DNA of 64,000 nt from Begonia masoniana. Taxonomy: Eukaryota; Streptophyta; Magnoliopsida; Cucurbitales; Begoniaceae. Shown here piece after piece: positions 46,800-57,065 of this stretch (the stretch's first letter is position 1; each line of letters begins with the position of its first letter). The stretch is from NCBI GenBank assembly GCA_022432975.1, contig CM039509.1:46247167-46311166 (forward strand). Direction: 5' to 3'. The notes beneath the pieces were generated by a model that was not told the DNA's origin, made no database searches, and was given only the letters and a program-made list of their open reading frames with translations. Position numbers and translations under genes: made by a program.

Positions 46800-48317
46800 T
46801 GTAGGATCGGTATTGTCTAAGAGGGGGGTGAATTAGACTCTTTTTAATTTTAATTTCTGATCTAACCAATTTCTCTCTTGATTAAACTTAGATTTAACAC
46901 AAGTAATCAATATAATGTAAAGAGAGAGAGAGAGAAATTTGACACCAGTATTTTTACGTGGTTCGGCCAAACTGCCTACGTCCACGCTCCAAGGCACCCC
47001 CTTGAAGATTCCTTACTTCTCCTCAAAGAGAAAACTTGATCGAGCTTTCGGGTGTCGATCCACAACCTTACACAATCCTGGATTGAACTTTACGGGCGTC
47101 AATCCACTGCCTTAAACAGATTTGAGTTTGTAAAATATTAAGCTCACACTACAATCTCACAAGATAAATCTCAAGTTAGGATTGAGAGATGTAGAGAGAA
47201 ATACAGAGAGTTCAAACTTTCGCAGCTAGGGCTCAGAATTCAAATTGGCAAAAGTTAGTCTTCGAGCCTTTTCTTCTGCTTATATACTCTGTATGAATTT
47301 GCTTCATAAAATTGAATGCTTCTTTCTTCAAAATGGAGAAAAGTTACCGTTGGGAAGCATCCGTACTGAAGCAGCTATCCGTTGCGTCTGAAATTGTTGT
47401 TCGTCGTCGCCATTAAAGGTCTGGAGTTAATGCTGAAAACGACGTCACTGTAGCATCGCGGCTAACTTTGAATTCTGGCGGAAGATTACCGGAAGATGTA
47501 GCTTCAAAACACTTGACACGTCATCGGAATGAGTAAGCTTCAAAACGTCACCGGCATAAGTGTCTGGAAGCTTCATCGGCAGGCGCAACGTGAAAATCCG
47601 TCGGCAGATGCATCGAAGTCCATCGGCATGTGCAGCTTAAAAGTTATCGGCAGGTGTAGGCGCTGAATTCCATCGGCAGACGCATCCTTAAATTTCACCG
47701 GCATGAGCATGCTTTTGTTATCATCTCCTTTTGTCGTTTAGTCAATCGGCAGGAGTAGCTTCAAACATCATCGGCAGATGTGTTCAAATAAATTGTCGTC
47801 TAGTGAACGGCATGAGCAAGCTTGAACGTCATCGGTGTGAGTAGCGCCAAATGCTATCGGTAGATCCACCTTGACACGTCATCGGCAGATATCTTCAAAA
47901 ACCGCTTCGGCAGATGAAACAAATAAGTACTTTGACACGTCATCGGCATCTGTCTTCAGAAACAGCTATTGGCAGAGAAAACATGTACTGACTTGACACG
48001 TCATCGGCATATGTCTTCAAAGACGCTATCGGCAGATAATAACTTCTAAACGGCGTCTTCTTCTGCTTAGCAATCGGCAGAGGCTTTCATTTTTTATGCA
48101 TAGTCATCGGTAGAAGCGTTTTACAGCCCTGTTTTTCTGTTCTGCTCTGTATACTCAAACCGATTTTATTAGACAACTAAAATACCCTTGTTCAGGGTAT
48201 TGTCAACCAAACATGTATTGATAATTCTTATTTAAATACACATAATCAAATTGTATACTTAATACACAAATACATAATCAAAAACAAATTATGACTTAAA
48301 CACTCTATAGGTCAACA
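46800..48317 (-). repeat. 3' LTR of the deleted Sirevirus
   Basis: 1518 bp from TGTAGGATCGG to GGTCAACA on the plus strand; in element orientation it begins TGTTGACC. The U3 part contains an array of ATCGGCA-type motifs. Confidence 0.9.
47513..48116 (-). repeat. U3 array: about 20 copies of CATCGGCA(G/T)-like motif with bZIP-like TTGACACGTCA
   Basis: Motifs of the form (C/T)ATCGGCAGATG, CATCGGCATG or close variants recur every 20-35 bp. Four of them are preceded by TTGACACGTCA (47513, 47871, 47931, 47992), the last three spaced about 60 bp apart. TGACGTGT, the reverse complement, is an ACGT-core site of the type bound by plant bZIP factors. This lies in U3 of the LTR, where enhancers act. 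Confidence 0.8.
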
Positions 48318-48584
48318 ATCTCCCCCTTTTTGATTATGACAATATAAATTTGATTAACTTTGATACTCCCCCATAATTCTAACCGCTCCCCCATAGTATA
48401 TGCATATTATTCAATTAACCATTCAGAGCAATTCCAGAAACACAGAGTATATCCAAAAAATCAATTCCAATCAATCTCAATCAAATATTCTCCCCCATTG
48501 ACATTATCAAAAATAGTGCATTCAACAGTAGTGTATATGTGGTAAACTAAAGATAGTCATTGAAAAGAACAGCAAAAAGAATCA

Positions 48585-50789
48585 CTATCTGAAGCGATCT
48601 AAATGACGATTCCAAAAAGCTCTCTGAACATAAGAGGGCACGTCACAGTGGGGATTGAAAAATCCATCCACCAGAGCTTGAAGGAAAGCATGATCTCTAG
48701 GAAGAGGCGATTGATAGACCACCATTGCCAGACAAGGAGCAGGAGATGGAGAAGGCTCCCGGGATACATCCACGGCCAAGCAAGGAGGAGACTCTACAGA
48801 AGGACCAGAGCACACATCCATACTAGGTGGAGGAGAAGCTTCCATTGGACAGGCTGGAGGAGAGGAAGATTCAGGAGCTGAGGAAGATGTAGGAAGAGTG
48901 AACTTGAGCTCAGCCTCATGAAGATCTAGGGGCATGAGACGCACATCTTCAACAACTGCAGGCCGGGAGAAGGGAAGAAACAAGTCTTCATAGCAAGGAC
49001 CAGAACTTGAGTGCAGGTCGGGTTCAGGTTCAGGTTCAGGTGTCAAGGCAGCAATGGAGGATTGGAGTTTCTCAATTTCCCTGACAATCATGCGCCGATC
49101 AGCATCCACTTTTTGAGTCACCAAACCAAGACCAGTATCTAAGTCAGAGGACAAGTCTTTGTGATTCTTTACAAGTTTGGCATCCAGAGACTGTTCAATC
49201 CGACTTTCCATGGTACTGAGAGCAGACTCAATGAGGTCAATAGAGGCTTTCAGCTCAGAATACCGAGTCTCATTCAGTGAGAATCTCCTCTGATAGGTTA
49301 GAGGAGTGGTTGGTATGGATGGCAGAGCAGTAAGGAGTGGAGGGGATGGAGGAGCTGGTTGGACAGGTGATGGAGGGAGCATTTGTGACAGATCTGGAGA
49401 TGGATGAGGTGAAGGTTCATGAGTTGGAGATGTAGGTGCGGAAGGTTCATGGTTTGGAGATGCTGAAGGTGGTTGAACTGGAACTGGAGGAGCCGTAGGT
49501 GGTAAGGAAAGAGTAGGTGGTGAGGGAGGTTTAGGAACTGGAGATGAAGGAGCTGTAGGACCATGGGTGAAAATTGAAGATATGGCTCGAATAACCGGAG
49601 AGATGGAGGGATAAACAGGCTGAGAAGGTAATACGAGAGAAGGTGGAGGTGAACGAGGAGGTTCAGGTAAAGGTAGGGACACAGAAGAGGGAGCAGAGGT
49701 GGCCTCTGAAATAGGTTCCAAGGAGGAGGGAGCAATTCTACGCTTACGCACTAGAGGAGAAGGAGGGGGGCTTGAATCCTGAGATTGACATACAGTGTCA
49801 TCTCCTCCTTCAGCAGTTGACTCCTCAGGCAGGATAAGCTTGCGTTTACCACGCCTGACAGGAACTGCCTTAGAAACCTTTTGCTTAGCCTTATACAAGG
49901 AAGGCTCTCCTTGTCCGATTCTTTTTAATCCCATCTTGTTGAGAGTGACTTGGGAGTAATAATTGGAGGGCAGAAGTCTCACAGGCTCTTCCTCCTCAGG
50001 AAGAACAACCTCAAGATGAGCAAATAACCGCATAAGAAGCAGATTATATGGTAAGGATGTAGCCTTAGAGGAAACTGCTAAAATCATCCTTCGAACCACA
50101 ATGTACCCAATATTGAAGGGTGTCTTGAAATAGAGAGCAAACAGAACAAATAGCTCAATTGCGCTCACCTCATCATAATGTCCACCCTTGGGAACAATAT
50201 TGAAATCTATCATATGACGAAAAACTTTGGCCCTCGGGGTCAAATGTCTGCCCTTTAACTGATCAGGAGTAGAATTAGGGTCCAAAGCAATTTCCCTGAG
50301 AAACTGAAAACCATCTTCTGTTCCAAAGAAGGGTAACTCAGGGCCTGTCACATACTTGTAGGGGCAATCATCCAAATGAGGAGCACCCAGAAGAGCATTT
50401 ATGGACTGAGGGGTTATTTCTATGCATTTGTTATATACATAGCTCTTAATGGAAAGGGAATCAGTAGTAAAGCTAAGATTGGCATAAAACATCCGGATAG
50501 CTTCCGGGAAGTAGAATGATTCGGTTTCAAAAAGTCCTATTAACCCAAGATCCGTCAAGGGTTCTATAATATCCATCCCAGCTAAAGTTTCAAAATCAAT
50601 ACCTTTACTGAGAATTAACGATCTAAATTGGTAATCGTCATGAAACTTTTTCTCGGCAGCTTTATTGAGAAAGTAGAAAGATGGAAACGCATTCGACCTT
50701 GGAATCTCACGAGGAGGGCGAGCAGAAACCTTAGCCTTTTTCTTGGCCTGAACGGAGATGGCTTGAGATGTAGAACCGGTATGCTCCAT
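48585..50789 (-). CDS. Sirevirus env-like 3' ORF, intact (734 aa)
   Basis: Uninterrupted 734-codon ORF between RNase H and the PPT of the deleted Sirevirus. N-terminus with a basic stretch (KKKAKVSARPPR) that could be a nuclear signal. Residues about 30-290 form the globular domain found in ORFs annotated 'putative plant transposon protein', the same kind as in 11945-13234 (for example SINALLGAPHLDD, DFNIVPKGGHYDEVS). A second basic patch RRGKRK is near residue 320, and a very Pro/Ser-rich stretch covers about 340-530. A short coiled-coil-like helix lies near 540-600, then another Pro/Ser tail. No signal peptide and no convincing membrane anchor are seen, so an envelope role is doubtful. Function unknown. 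The intact frame fits a recent insertion. Confidence 0.75.
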   Translation of the reverse strand: MEHTGSTSQAISVQAKKKAKVSARPPREIPRSNAFPSFYFLNKAAEKKFHDDYQFRSLILSKGIDFETLAGMDIIEPLTDLGLIGLFETESFYFPEAIRMFYANLSFTTDSLSIKSYVYNKCIEITPQSINALLGAPHLDDCPYKYVTGPELPFFGTEDGFQFLREIALDPNSTPDQLKGRHLTPRAKVFRHMIDFNIVPKGGHYDEVSAIELFVLFALYFKTPFNIGYIVVRRMILAVSSKATSLPYNLLLMRLFAHLEVVLPEEEEPVRLLPSNYYSQVTLNKMGLKRIGQGEPSLYKAKQKVSKAVPVRRGKRKLILPEESTAEGGDDTVCQSQDSSPPPSPLVRKRRIAPSSLEPISEATSAPSSVSLPLPEPPRSPPPSLVLPSQPVYPSISPVIRAISSIFTHGPTAPSSPVPKPPSPPTLSLPPTAPPVPVQPPSASPNHEPSAPTSPTHEPSPHPSPDLSQMLPPSPVQPAPPSPPLLTALPSIPTTPLTYQRRFSLNETRYSELKASIDLIESALSTMESRIEQSLDAKLVKNHKDLSSDLDTGLGLVTQKVDADRRMIVREIEKLQSSIAALTPEPEPEPDLHSSSGPCYEDLFLPFSRPAVVEDVRLMPLDLHEAELKFTLPTSSSAPESSSPPACPMEASPPPSMDVCSGPSVESPPCLAVDVSREPSPSPAPCLAMVVYQSPLPRDHAFLQALVDGFFNPHCDVPSYVQRAFWNRHLDRFR

Positions 50790-50929
50790 TGACAGACTAG
50801 GAAACGAGAAAGAGGGTTGGTAGGGCAGGGTAATTTTCTCACAGAAAAGATTGTTTCACAGAAAGAGCGCGAAATGAAGCGTCTTCGAGAAAACACAGAG
50901 TTTAAATAAAGACAGTGCATCGCCCGACG

Positions 50930-51110
50930 CTGAAATCACAAGTGTACCACCGATATCTTCCGATGGGATACACGTGTCGGCAGATTGAGAATAAAATCAT
51001 CCGAAACCTACCGATTAGAATGCATCTTCCGATGCCTAGAGAAAAGCACGGCATCTACCGATAGAAATGCATCTACCGATGCCATCACAGAAGGAGATGC
51101 TCTATTACTT
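50930..51110 (-). repeat. Second, shorter array of the same motif before the env-like ORF
   Basis: Between RNase H and the env-like start, CATCTACCGATG, ATCTTCCGATG, CACCGATATC and GTGTCGGCAGATTG recur. They match the U3 motif of the same element, mostly in the opposite direction. Confidence 0.65.
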
Positions 51111-51138
51111 AGAAATTTTTCGAAACAGAGACAGAAAC

Positions 51139-51517
51139 TCACTTTCTCTCAACCCGAATGAGACTTAACCTTATTCTAATACTATTGAATGTCTTTTCAT
51201 CCAAAGGCTTGGTAAAGATGTCAGCCAATTGATCTACAGAGTTAACAAATTCTAAAGATATATCACCTCTTTGAACATGATCACGAATGAAATGATATCT
51301 GACATCTATATGCTTTGTTCTAGAGTGTTGAATAGGATTTTTAGAGATGTTTATGGCACTGGTGTTATCACACCGAATAGGAATCCTATCAAAGAACAGA
51401 TTGTAATCCTCTAAGGTTTGTTTCATCCATAACATTTGTGCACAGCAACTGCCTGCAGCAATATATTCACTCTCAGCAGTTGATAATGCAACAGAATTTT
51501 GTTTCTTAGAGTACCAG
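51139..51517 (-). pseudogene. Copia RNase H C-terminus, fused to a truncated LTR
   Basis: On the minus strand this reads WYSKKQNSVALSTAESEYIA, then RTKHIDVRYHFIRDHV and QLADIFTKPLDEKTF, the end of Copia RNase H. Upstream it changes abruptly at 51517/51518 into LTR sequence. Only the last third of RNase H remains. Confidence 0.85.
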
Positions 51518-51779
51518 TCTTCTTCTGCTTAGCAATCGGCAGAGGCTTTCATTTTTTATGCATAGTCATCGGTAGAAGCGTTTTACAGCCCTGTTTTTCT
51601 GTTCTGCTCTGTATACTCAAACCGATTTTATTAGACAACTAAAATACCCTTGTTCAGGGTATTGTCAACCAAACATGTATTGATAATTCTTATTTAAATA
51701 CACATAATCAAATTGTATACTTAATACACAAATACATAATCAAAAACAAATTATGACTTAAACACTCTATAGGTCAACA
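51518..51779 (-). repeat. Truncated 5' LTR of the deleted Sirevirus
   Basis: Identical by eye to 48056-48317, ending GGTCAACA before the AATGG duplication. Only the outermost part of U3 is kept. Confidence 0.9.
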
Positions 51780-51784
51780 AATGG

Positions 51785-52725
51785 TATAGTAAGTATAGGT
51801 GTTGAAATCAATTTTTTCTTTAGCTCCAGAAAGCTTTGTTCGCACTCTTCAGTCAATAAATACTTAACACATTTCTTGGTTAGTTTTGTAAGTGGGTTGG
51901 CTAAAGTTGAAAAACCTTCTACGAATCTCCGATAATACCCCGTAAGACCAAGAAAACTTCTTATCTCAGCTGCGTTCTTTGGTTAAGGCCATTTACTAAC
52001 AACTTCAATCTTCACTGGGTCTACTGCTACACCATTCTTTGAAATAATATGGCCAAGGAAATTCACCTTCTCCATCCAAAATTCACATTTGGAGAATTTT
52101 GCATATAGATTCTCACGTCTCAACGTTGATAAAATAATTCTCAAGTGTTCTTCATGCTCCTCCTTGCTCTTCGAGTAGATAAGAATGTCGTCAATAAAGA
52201 CTATCACAAAATCATCTAAAAAGGTCTTGAAAGTCTGATTCATCAAATCCATAAATACGGCTGGTGCATTACTTAATCCGAACGACATGACTCGAAATTC
52301 AAAGTGGCCATATCTAGTACGAAACGGCGTCTTGAATACGTCGTCCTCCTTAATTCTTAGTTGATGATAGCCAGACCTTAGATCAACTTTCGAGAAAACT
52401 ACCACTCTCTTCAATTGATCAAATAAGTCATCGATTCTTGGTTGTGGATACTTGTTCTTGATAGTAACTTTGTTGAGCTCTCGATAGTCAATACACATTC
52501 TTATCGATCCATCCTTTTTCTTCACAAATAAAATCGAAGTCCCTAGGGCGAGAAACTCGGTTGGGTAAATTCTTTCTCCAGTAAATTGTTAAGTTGAGTC
52601 TTTAACTCCTTTAATTCACTTGGCGCCATTCTATAAGGAGCTTTAGAGATCGGCGCTGTTCCAGGTAGCAGCTCAATGTTGAATTCCACATCTCTCGCAG
52701 GTGGTAACATTGTCAGGTTGTCGGG
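51785..52725 (-). pseudogene. Gypsy reverse transcriptase, main part
   Basis: Open piece 51983-52525 contains the RT core with [20 protein letters not shown] and the catalytic [10 protein letters not shown]. It continues, after an in-frame stop at about 51986, to 51785 (FLGLTGYYRRFVEGFS), where the Sirevirus interrupts it. The upstream part 52543-52725 has [20 protein letters not shown]. The frame is broken, so it is inactive. Confidence 0.87.
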
Positions 52726-53943
52726 TGTTGCGAAAAATCGTGATACGCAAGTGTACGTGTCGCACAAGTAATATAGTTTTTAAATAAGAGTCGAACCCAC
52801 GAGGAATAGTTTTACTAAAATATTAAATTAAGTTAATTTTAAATTAATTGGACTAAAACACTTTAATTTTTATTAAAAAGATTTTGATTTTGATTTGATT
52901 TTAAATTAAACAATTAAATAACTAAAATAATTGAAATAAACGAATTAGGAAACTAAAATAAATGGCAGGAAAATAATTAGAGATTTGGTAAATATCAAGA
53001 AAGAATCTAGGGATTCTGATTTCACATCCACTTTCCTATTTAATATCTCTAATTTAGTTAATAATTCCTAATCCTACGTGTTGATAGCGATTTTTCTATT
53101 TTAATTATTATTCTCTCCCGTGCTATAATAATATTATCCAACTAACAGGTTATCACCTCTCGGTCTCAAACTCAAATCAGTTGAATACATTAAGTGCAGA
53201 AAATCATAAAACTACATAAAAGTCCTAGCTATCCCCAGTCTAGAATCAGTTCATGGTAAACTCATCAATGCCCAGTTATTTCGCAACTTCCGTCTTTTGA
53301 AACAACCCTAAAAATCTTAACTTTGGTGATCAGGCAAAATTAAGCATGAAGAACAGATAAGAATACTCAACACGATATCGGAAAAAGGAAAATAAAAACT
53401 AAATTAGAAATATTAAACAGTCGAGTTTCAGTTACATCATAACCCTAGAAAATAAATTTAGTTCATACTAAAATAAAGAAAAACAACGATAATAATAAAG
53501 AAGTTCATAGTTCGGAAGAGAAAGGGAAAGAAAAACTATGCTGAAAATCAATTCTCGAAGCTCTCGCTCCGTTCCGGTCTCTCGCTAGGGCTACTCTCCC
53601 TCCTTTCTGAATGAATCTCAAATTAGGTTAACATATAACCTATTTATCAATTAATTTGAAGCCCAGCCCACAATCATCTTCGACGGCTAAGATTAAAACA
53701 AACTTCAACGGTCCAGATTCAAACACCTCAATCGATTAAAATAGCCGATTGATCAACAGTTGAGATTAAAACAATTAAAATATCCGATCGATCGACAATT
53801 GCTCTGATTTCACCGAAACCTGTAATTCTCCAATTTTTTCTACACACTCACCAAATATATCAGAATTTTCATATATTTTGAGTAAAACTCATCAATTCAA
53901 GTATTAAAGAGTACAATAAAGTGTGTAAAATACACACTTATCA
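52726..53943 (-). mobile_element. Probable solo LTR inserted in the Gypsy RT
   Basis: 1218 bp bounded by TG...CA (TGTTGCGAAAAATCG to ACACTTATCA on the plus strand) and by a perfect TCGGG duplication at 52721-52725 and 53944-53948. It separates the RT segments ending VFPDD and beginning NLTMLPP. There is no coding capacity. GTGTGTAAAATACACAC near one end can form a hairpin. Family not identified; orientation not certain. Confidence 0.78.
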
Positions 53944-53959
53944 TCGGGAAAGACATCCA

Positions 53960-55430
53960 GAAATTCACTAACTATCAGTATTTTATCCAAAGTCGTGACT
54001 CCCTCAGGTTCAAAACACATAGCACTGGCCAGAAATCCAATGCATCCAGAATTCAGTAGTCTTTGAGCTCGCATAGCTGATATCACAAGAATTCTTGGAC
54101 TTTTAGACTCTCCAAAGAAATTAAATGGCTCTGCTCCAGGCAATTGAAACCTTATCATTTTCTTGCGATAGTCAGTAATCGAATGGTGCTTGGTAAGCTA
54201 ATCCATCCCCAAGATAACGTCGTAATCATGCATTGCCAAAATAATTAAATCCGCCTCCAACTGATTCTCCTCAATGCACATATTGCATCTTCTAATAATA
54301 GAATTGACAATCATAATCTTGCCCAAAGGTATAGCTACTCCCATATTATACTCTAGAAGCTCTACTTTAATATCTAACTTCTTAGCATGCTCAAAGGATA
54401 TAAAAGAATGCATAGTTCTAGAATCAATTAATATACAAGAATATATGCCAGAAATAAAAAGTGAACCTGTCACAACAGATACAGTTCCTTCAGCTTCAGC
54501 CTTGGTCATGGCAAAAACTCTAGCAGTCGCCTTGGGTTGCTCTTTGCCATTTCATGGACAGTCTCTAATAAAATGTCTCTGCTGACCGCACTTATAACAG
54601 GAATTGGTCTGAACGCGGCATTCACCAAAATGTGGCTTCTTGCATATTAGACATATAGGCATATTAGAGATAGTGTTTGGCTCCCTTTTAACGTACTTAG
54701 AAGGTCCTTCAGCAGGTCCACTGATCATGGGTCTCTTAGATCCAGCCCATTGTTATTGCAGAATTTTGCTCCTGGCAATATGAGTTGCATGACTGTACCT
54801 CCTTCTGAATTCTTGAGCTTTGAGGATTTCTTTTTCACCTTTCTCTACCACGAATGCAAACGAAGAGTCCTTGGAAGTAATAAGATGGATGTCCTTGAAA
54901 ATTTCTGCTCTCAATCCTTGGATGAATCATTTCACCTTCATGACTTCATTACCAGTTATATGAGGGGCATAACAAGAAAGTTGCTCAAACTTGTGTAGAC
55001 AATCAATTACGCTCACAGTCTGCTTTAATGCCATAAATTCTTCTGCTTCTGCATCCATCGTAGAGTTTGTAAAATATTTCTTATAGAAAAGTTTTTGAAA
55101 CTTCTCCCAAGTCATAGTGGTGACTGGATGCATCACCTTCATAGAATCCCACCAATAACGTGCATCCATCCGGAACATTGAAGACGCACAATCAACTTTT
55201 TCTTCCTATGAAATCTTAGCATGCTCAAAGATTTTGCCGATGGTCCTGATCCAATTGTCTGCGACTGCCATATCCGCCAAATTTTCATTAAAAACTAGAG
55301 GGTCCAAACGTCGAAATCTATTGAAGTCTCTGTCTGCATGCCGAGGCCTGTTAGGAACTTGGGCCTACATATTCACTACTTGAGCTGCGGCAGTGGTTGC
55401 CTGAACTGTCGCATTAGCTGCTTGCGACAG
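53960..55430 (-). pseudogene. Gypsy gag and protease, degenerate
   Basis: gag core about 55430-54900 (ARYWWDSMKVMHPVTTMTWE), CCHC knuckle CYKCGQQRHFIRDC near 54600, protease open piece 54198-54509, and the protease-RT spacer 53960-54158. The protease site reads IDSRTMHSFIS, where Gly of the DSG triad is replaced by Arg. Several in-frame stops separate the pieces. Confidence 0.85.
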
Positions 55431-55710
55431 TTGTTCATTCTGCCTAGCCAGCATCTCGATCATGTCCATCATCAGATCGAGTATAGCATCCTTATTATTT
55501 TCAATTCCTCTACGATTGACTATAATTCTACATCACAAAGACTTAATTTAGGGAAAATTATTTTTATATATACCACTTTGAAATGTACTACAATATTACC
55601 TAACATATTTTTATCAAAATATAATTTTAATACAGACTTACTTGCTGATCAACAATCTTCAGGTTCACGTGAGCATACAGATAAGTCTACAAAATCGTTT
55701 TTAAAACCTT

Positions 55711-55724
55711 GGGCTCTGATACCA
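55711..55724 (-). other. Primer-binding site of the nested Gypsy
   Basis: GGGCTCTGATACCA is the reverse complement of TGGTATCAGAGCCC and directly precedes TGTAACGCCCC, the LTR end, on the plus strand. Confidence 0.85.
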
Positions 55725-56127
55725 AACTGTAACGCCCCAATGTTAAAATCCCTAATTTTCTTTCCCAAATTGAAACCCTAAATTTTTTTCCAAATTGATT
55801 TATAAAATTTGAGCTTTTAAAAATTTAATTTTAAAATATTAAAATAATAAAAATATCTTTAATATTAAATGTGCGAAAGCTTAATTAAAAGGGTTAAGTG
55901 CAAAAAAAAGCACCAACTATGAGAAAAGGGCAAAAAAAAGCCTCAAGTTTAGAAAAGGCAAAATAAAGCTTTGCGGGGACTGCTTACCCCCCGCAGAGGG
56001 TGAAGAACGTGGAGCGGGTACCCGCCTCAAATGAGGCGGGTACCCGCTGTAAGCAACAGTGCCTCCCTCACGACGATTGCAAATCTGCTTTTCATACTCA
56101 TTGGACTCCTGTTTTCATCGTTCATCA

Positions 56128-56760
56128 TTAAAACATCATTTCTCTTAAACCCAGAAAGTATCTCAACTTGGTGATCTTCGTCTTGAAGGGAAAGCCTGTG
56201 ATGATAATCAACATTTGATTTTCTAGCCAGAGAAACTCTTGGTGTTTCCGGAAGTGAATGAGACGATAGAATATTCTCCGCATCCAGGAAGATTCTCGGC
56301 CTGCCATGAAGCTTTTATTGATATTTGCAGCCATGGGTGAGACGGTTTAGATGAGATTTTGAAAGACGGTTCGAAAAGGTTGCAGAGGAAGATGAAGAAG
56401 ATGGAGAAGATGAATCAGGAAGAAGATCAAGACCCATTAATCTTGCCACTAAGTTTGGTGTTTTTGCACCTGGAGAATTGATATTCGAATTATCTGTGAA
56501 ATAATCATTGTTTAACCCTCCTGCTTTTGGATTCTTCGTTGATCCATCTGATCCTCTTGTTTTGATTTTCATACCCATCTGCATAGTTTTTATTTAATAA
56601 GATTTTGAAGAGAAATAATTGAGAATTTAGATGCTCATTAGCTAATATCTAATAAGGTTTTTGAGAGAGAAATTTACTGGAAGTTGCAGACTTCCTTTAT
56701 CCGCTGAAATCCATGGCAATGGAAGCTCTTCCAAATCCAGATTGTTTCTTGGTGCTTCAA
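56128..56760 (-). pseudogene. Captured fragment of a DUF3741-motif (TRM/LONGIFOLIA-type) gene
   Basis: On the minus strand 56315-56584 reads NLVARLMGLDLLPDSSSPSS, the DUF3741-associated motif of plant TRM/LONGIFOLIA-type proteins. In a shifted frame 56130-56280 continues SLPETPRVSLARKSNVDYHH, which also suits that family, so a frameshift or intron lies between. An upstream stretch around 56690-56760 (LDLEELPLPWISADKGSLQL) may belong to the same capture. It is too short and disrupted to be functional, but it could give small RNAs against the source gene. Confidence 0.65.
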
Positions 56761-57019
56761 CACCTGAATCGCTTACAACCCATTACTCAAAATTGCATAG
56801 ATAACAGAAAAGGTTCTTGTTTACGAACACGAGAGAGAGAGAGAGAACCTGTAGGCAATGGAGAGTGATGATCTGGAAAAGAGGGACGACGATGGCGGTT
56901 CAAAGCATATTGAGTTGGATGAAAATCAAAGAAGTGATATATTGGTCGAGCTCTGCTGTTTCCATCTCGACGTGTTGCTTACATGAGGCGGGTACCCGCT
57001 CTACGTTCTTCACCCTCTG

Positions 57020-57020
<1 letters not shown>

Positions 57021-57064
<44 letters not shown>
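57021..57064 (+). repeat. Run of 44 G in a MULE terminal repeat
   Basis: Uninterrupted G(44) after CACCCTCTGC. The partner inverted repeat has only six C at 55988-55993. It can form G-quadruplexes, is likely to be length-variable and is prone to sequencing error. Confidence 0.9.

Positions 57065-57065
<1 letters not shown>

Larger units (their letters stand above)
46800..51779 (-). mobile_element. Deleted Sirevirus (Copia), recent, inserted in the Gypsy RNase H
   Basis: A 4980-bp element, minus orientation, with the target duplication AATGG at 46795-46799 and 51780-51784. The 3' LTR (46800-48317, 1518 bp) is complete. The 5' LTR keeps only its first 260 bp or so (51518-51779) and then jumps into RNase H, so the rest of the 5' LTR, PBS, gag, protease, integrase and RT are gone. 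RNase H tail, the env-like ORF and PPT (complement of AAAAAGGGGGAGAT at 48318-48331) remain. The shared LTR part is identical by eye, so the insertion is recent. Confidence 0.9.

Noticed and set aside
46800..48317. Possible CRISPR-like array because of regularly spaced repeats
   Set aside because: The repeats are short, degenerate and inside a plant LTR with a defined target duplication; no cas genes, and the genome is eukaryotic.
49298..49735. 145-codon Leu/Pro/His-rich minus-strand ORF
   Set aside because: Frame-shifted shadow of the Pro-rich part of the env-like ORF.
48585..50789. A true viral envelope gene
   Set aside because: No signal peptide, no membrane anchor and no furin-like site are visible. 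The label env-like is kept only for its position in a Sirevirus.
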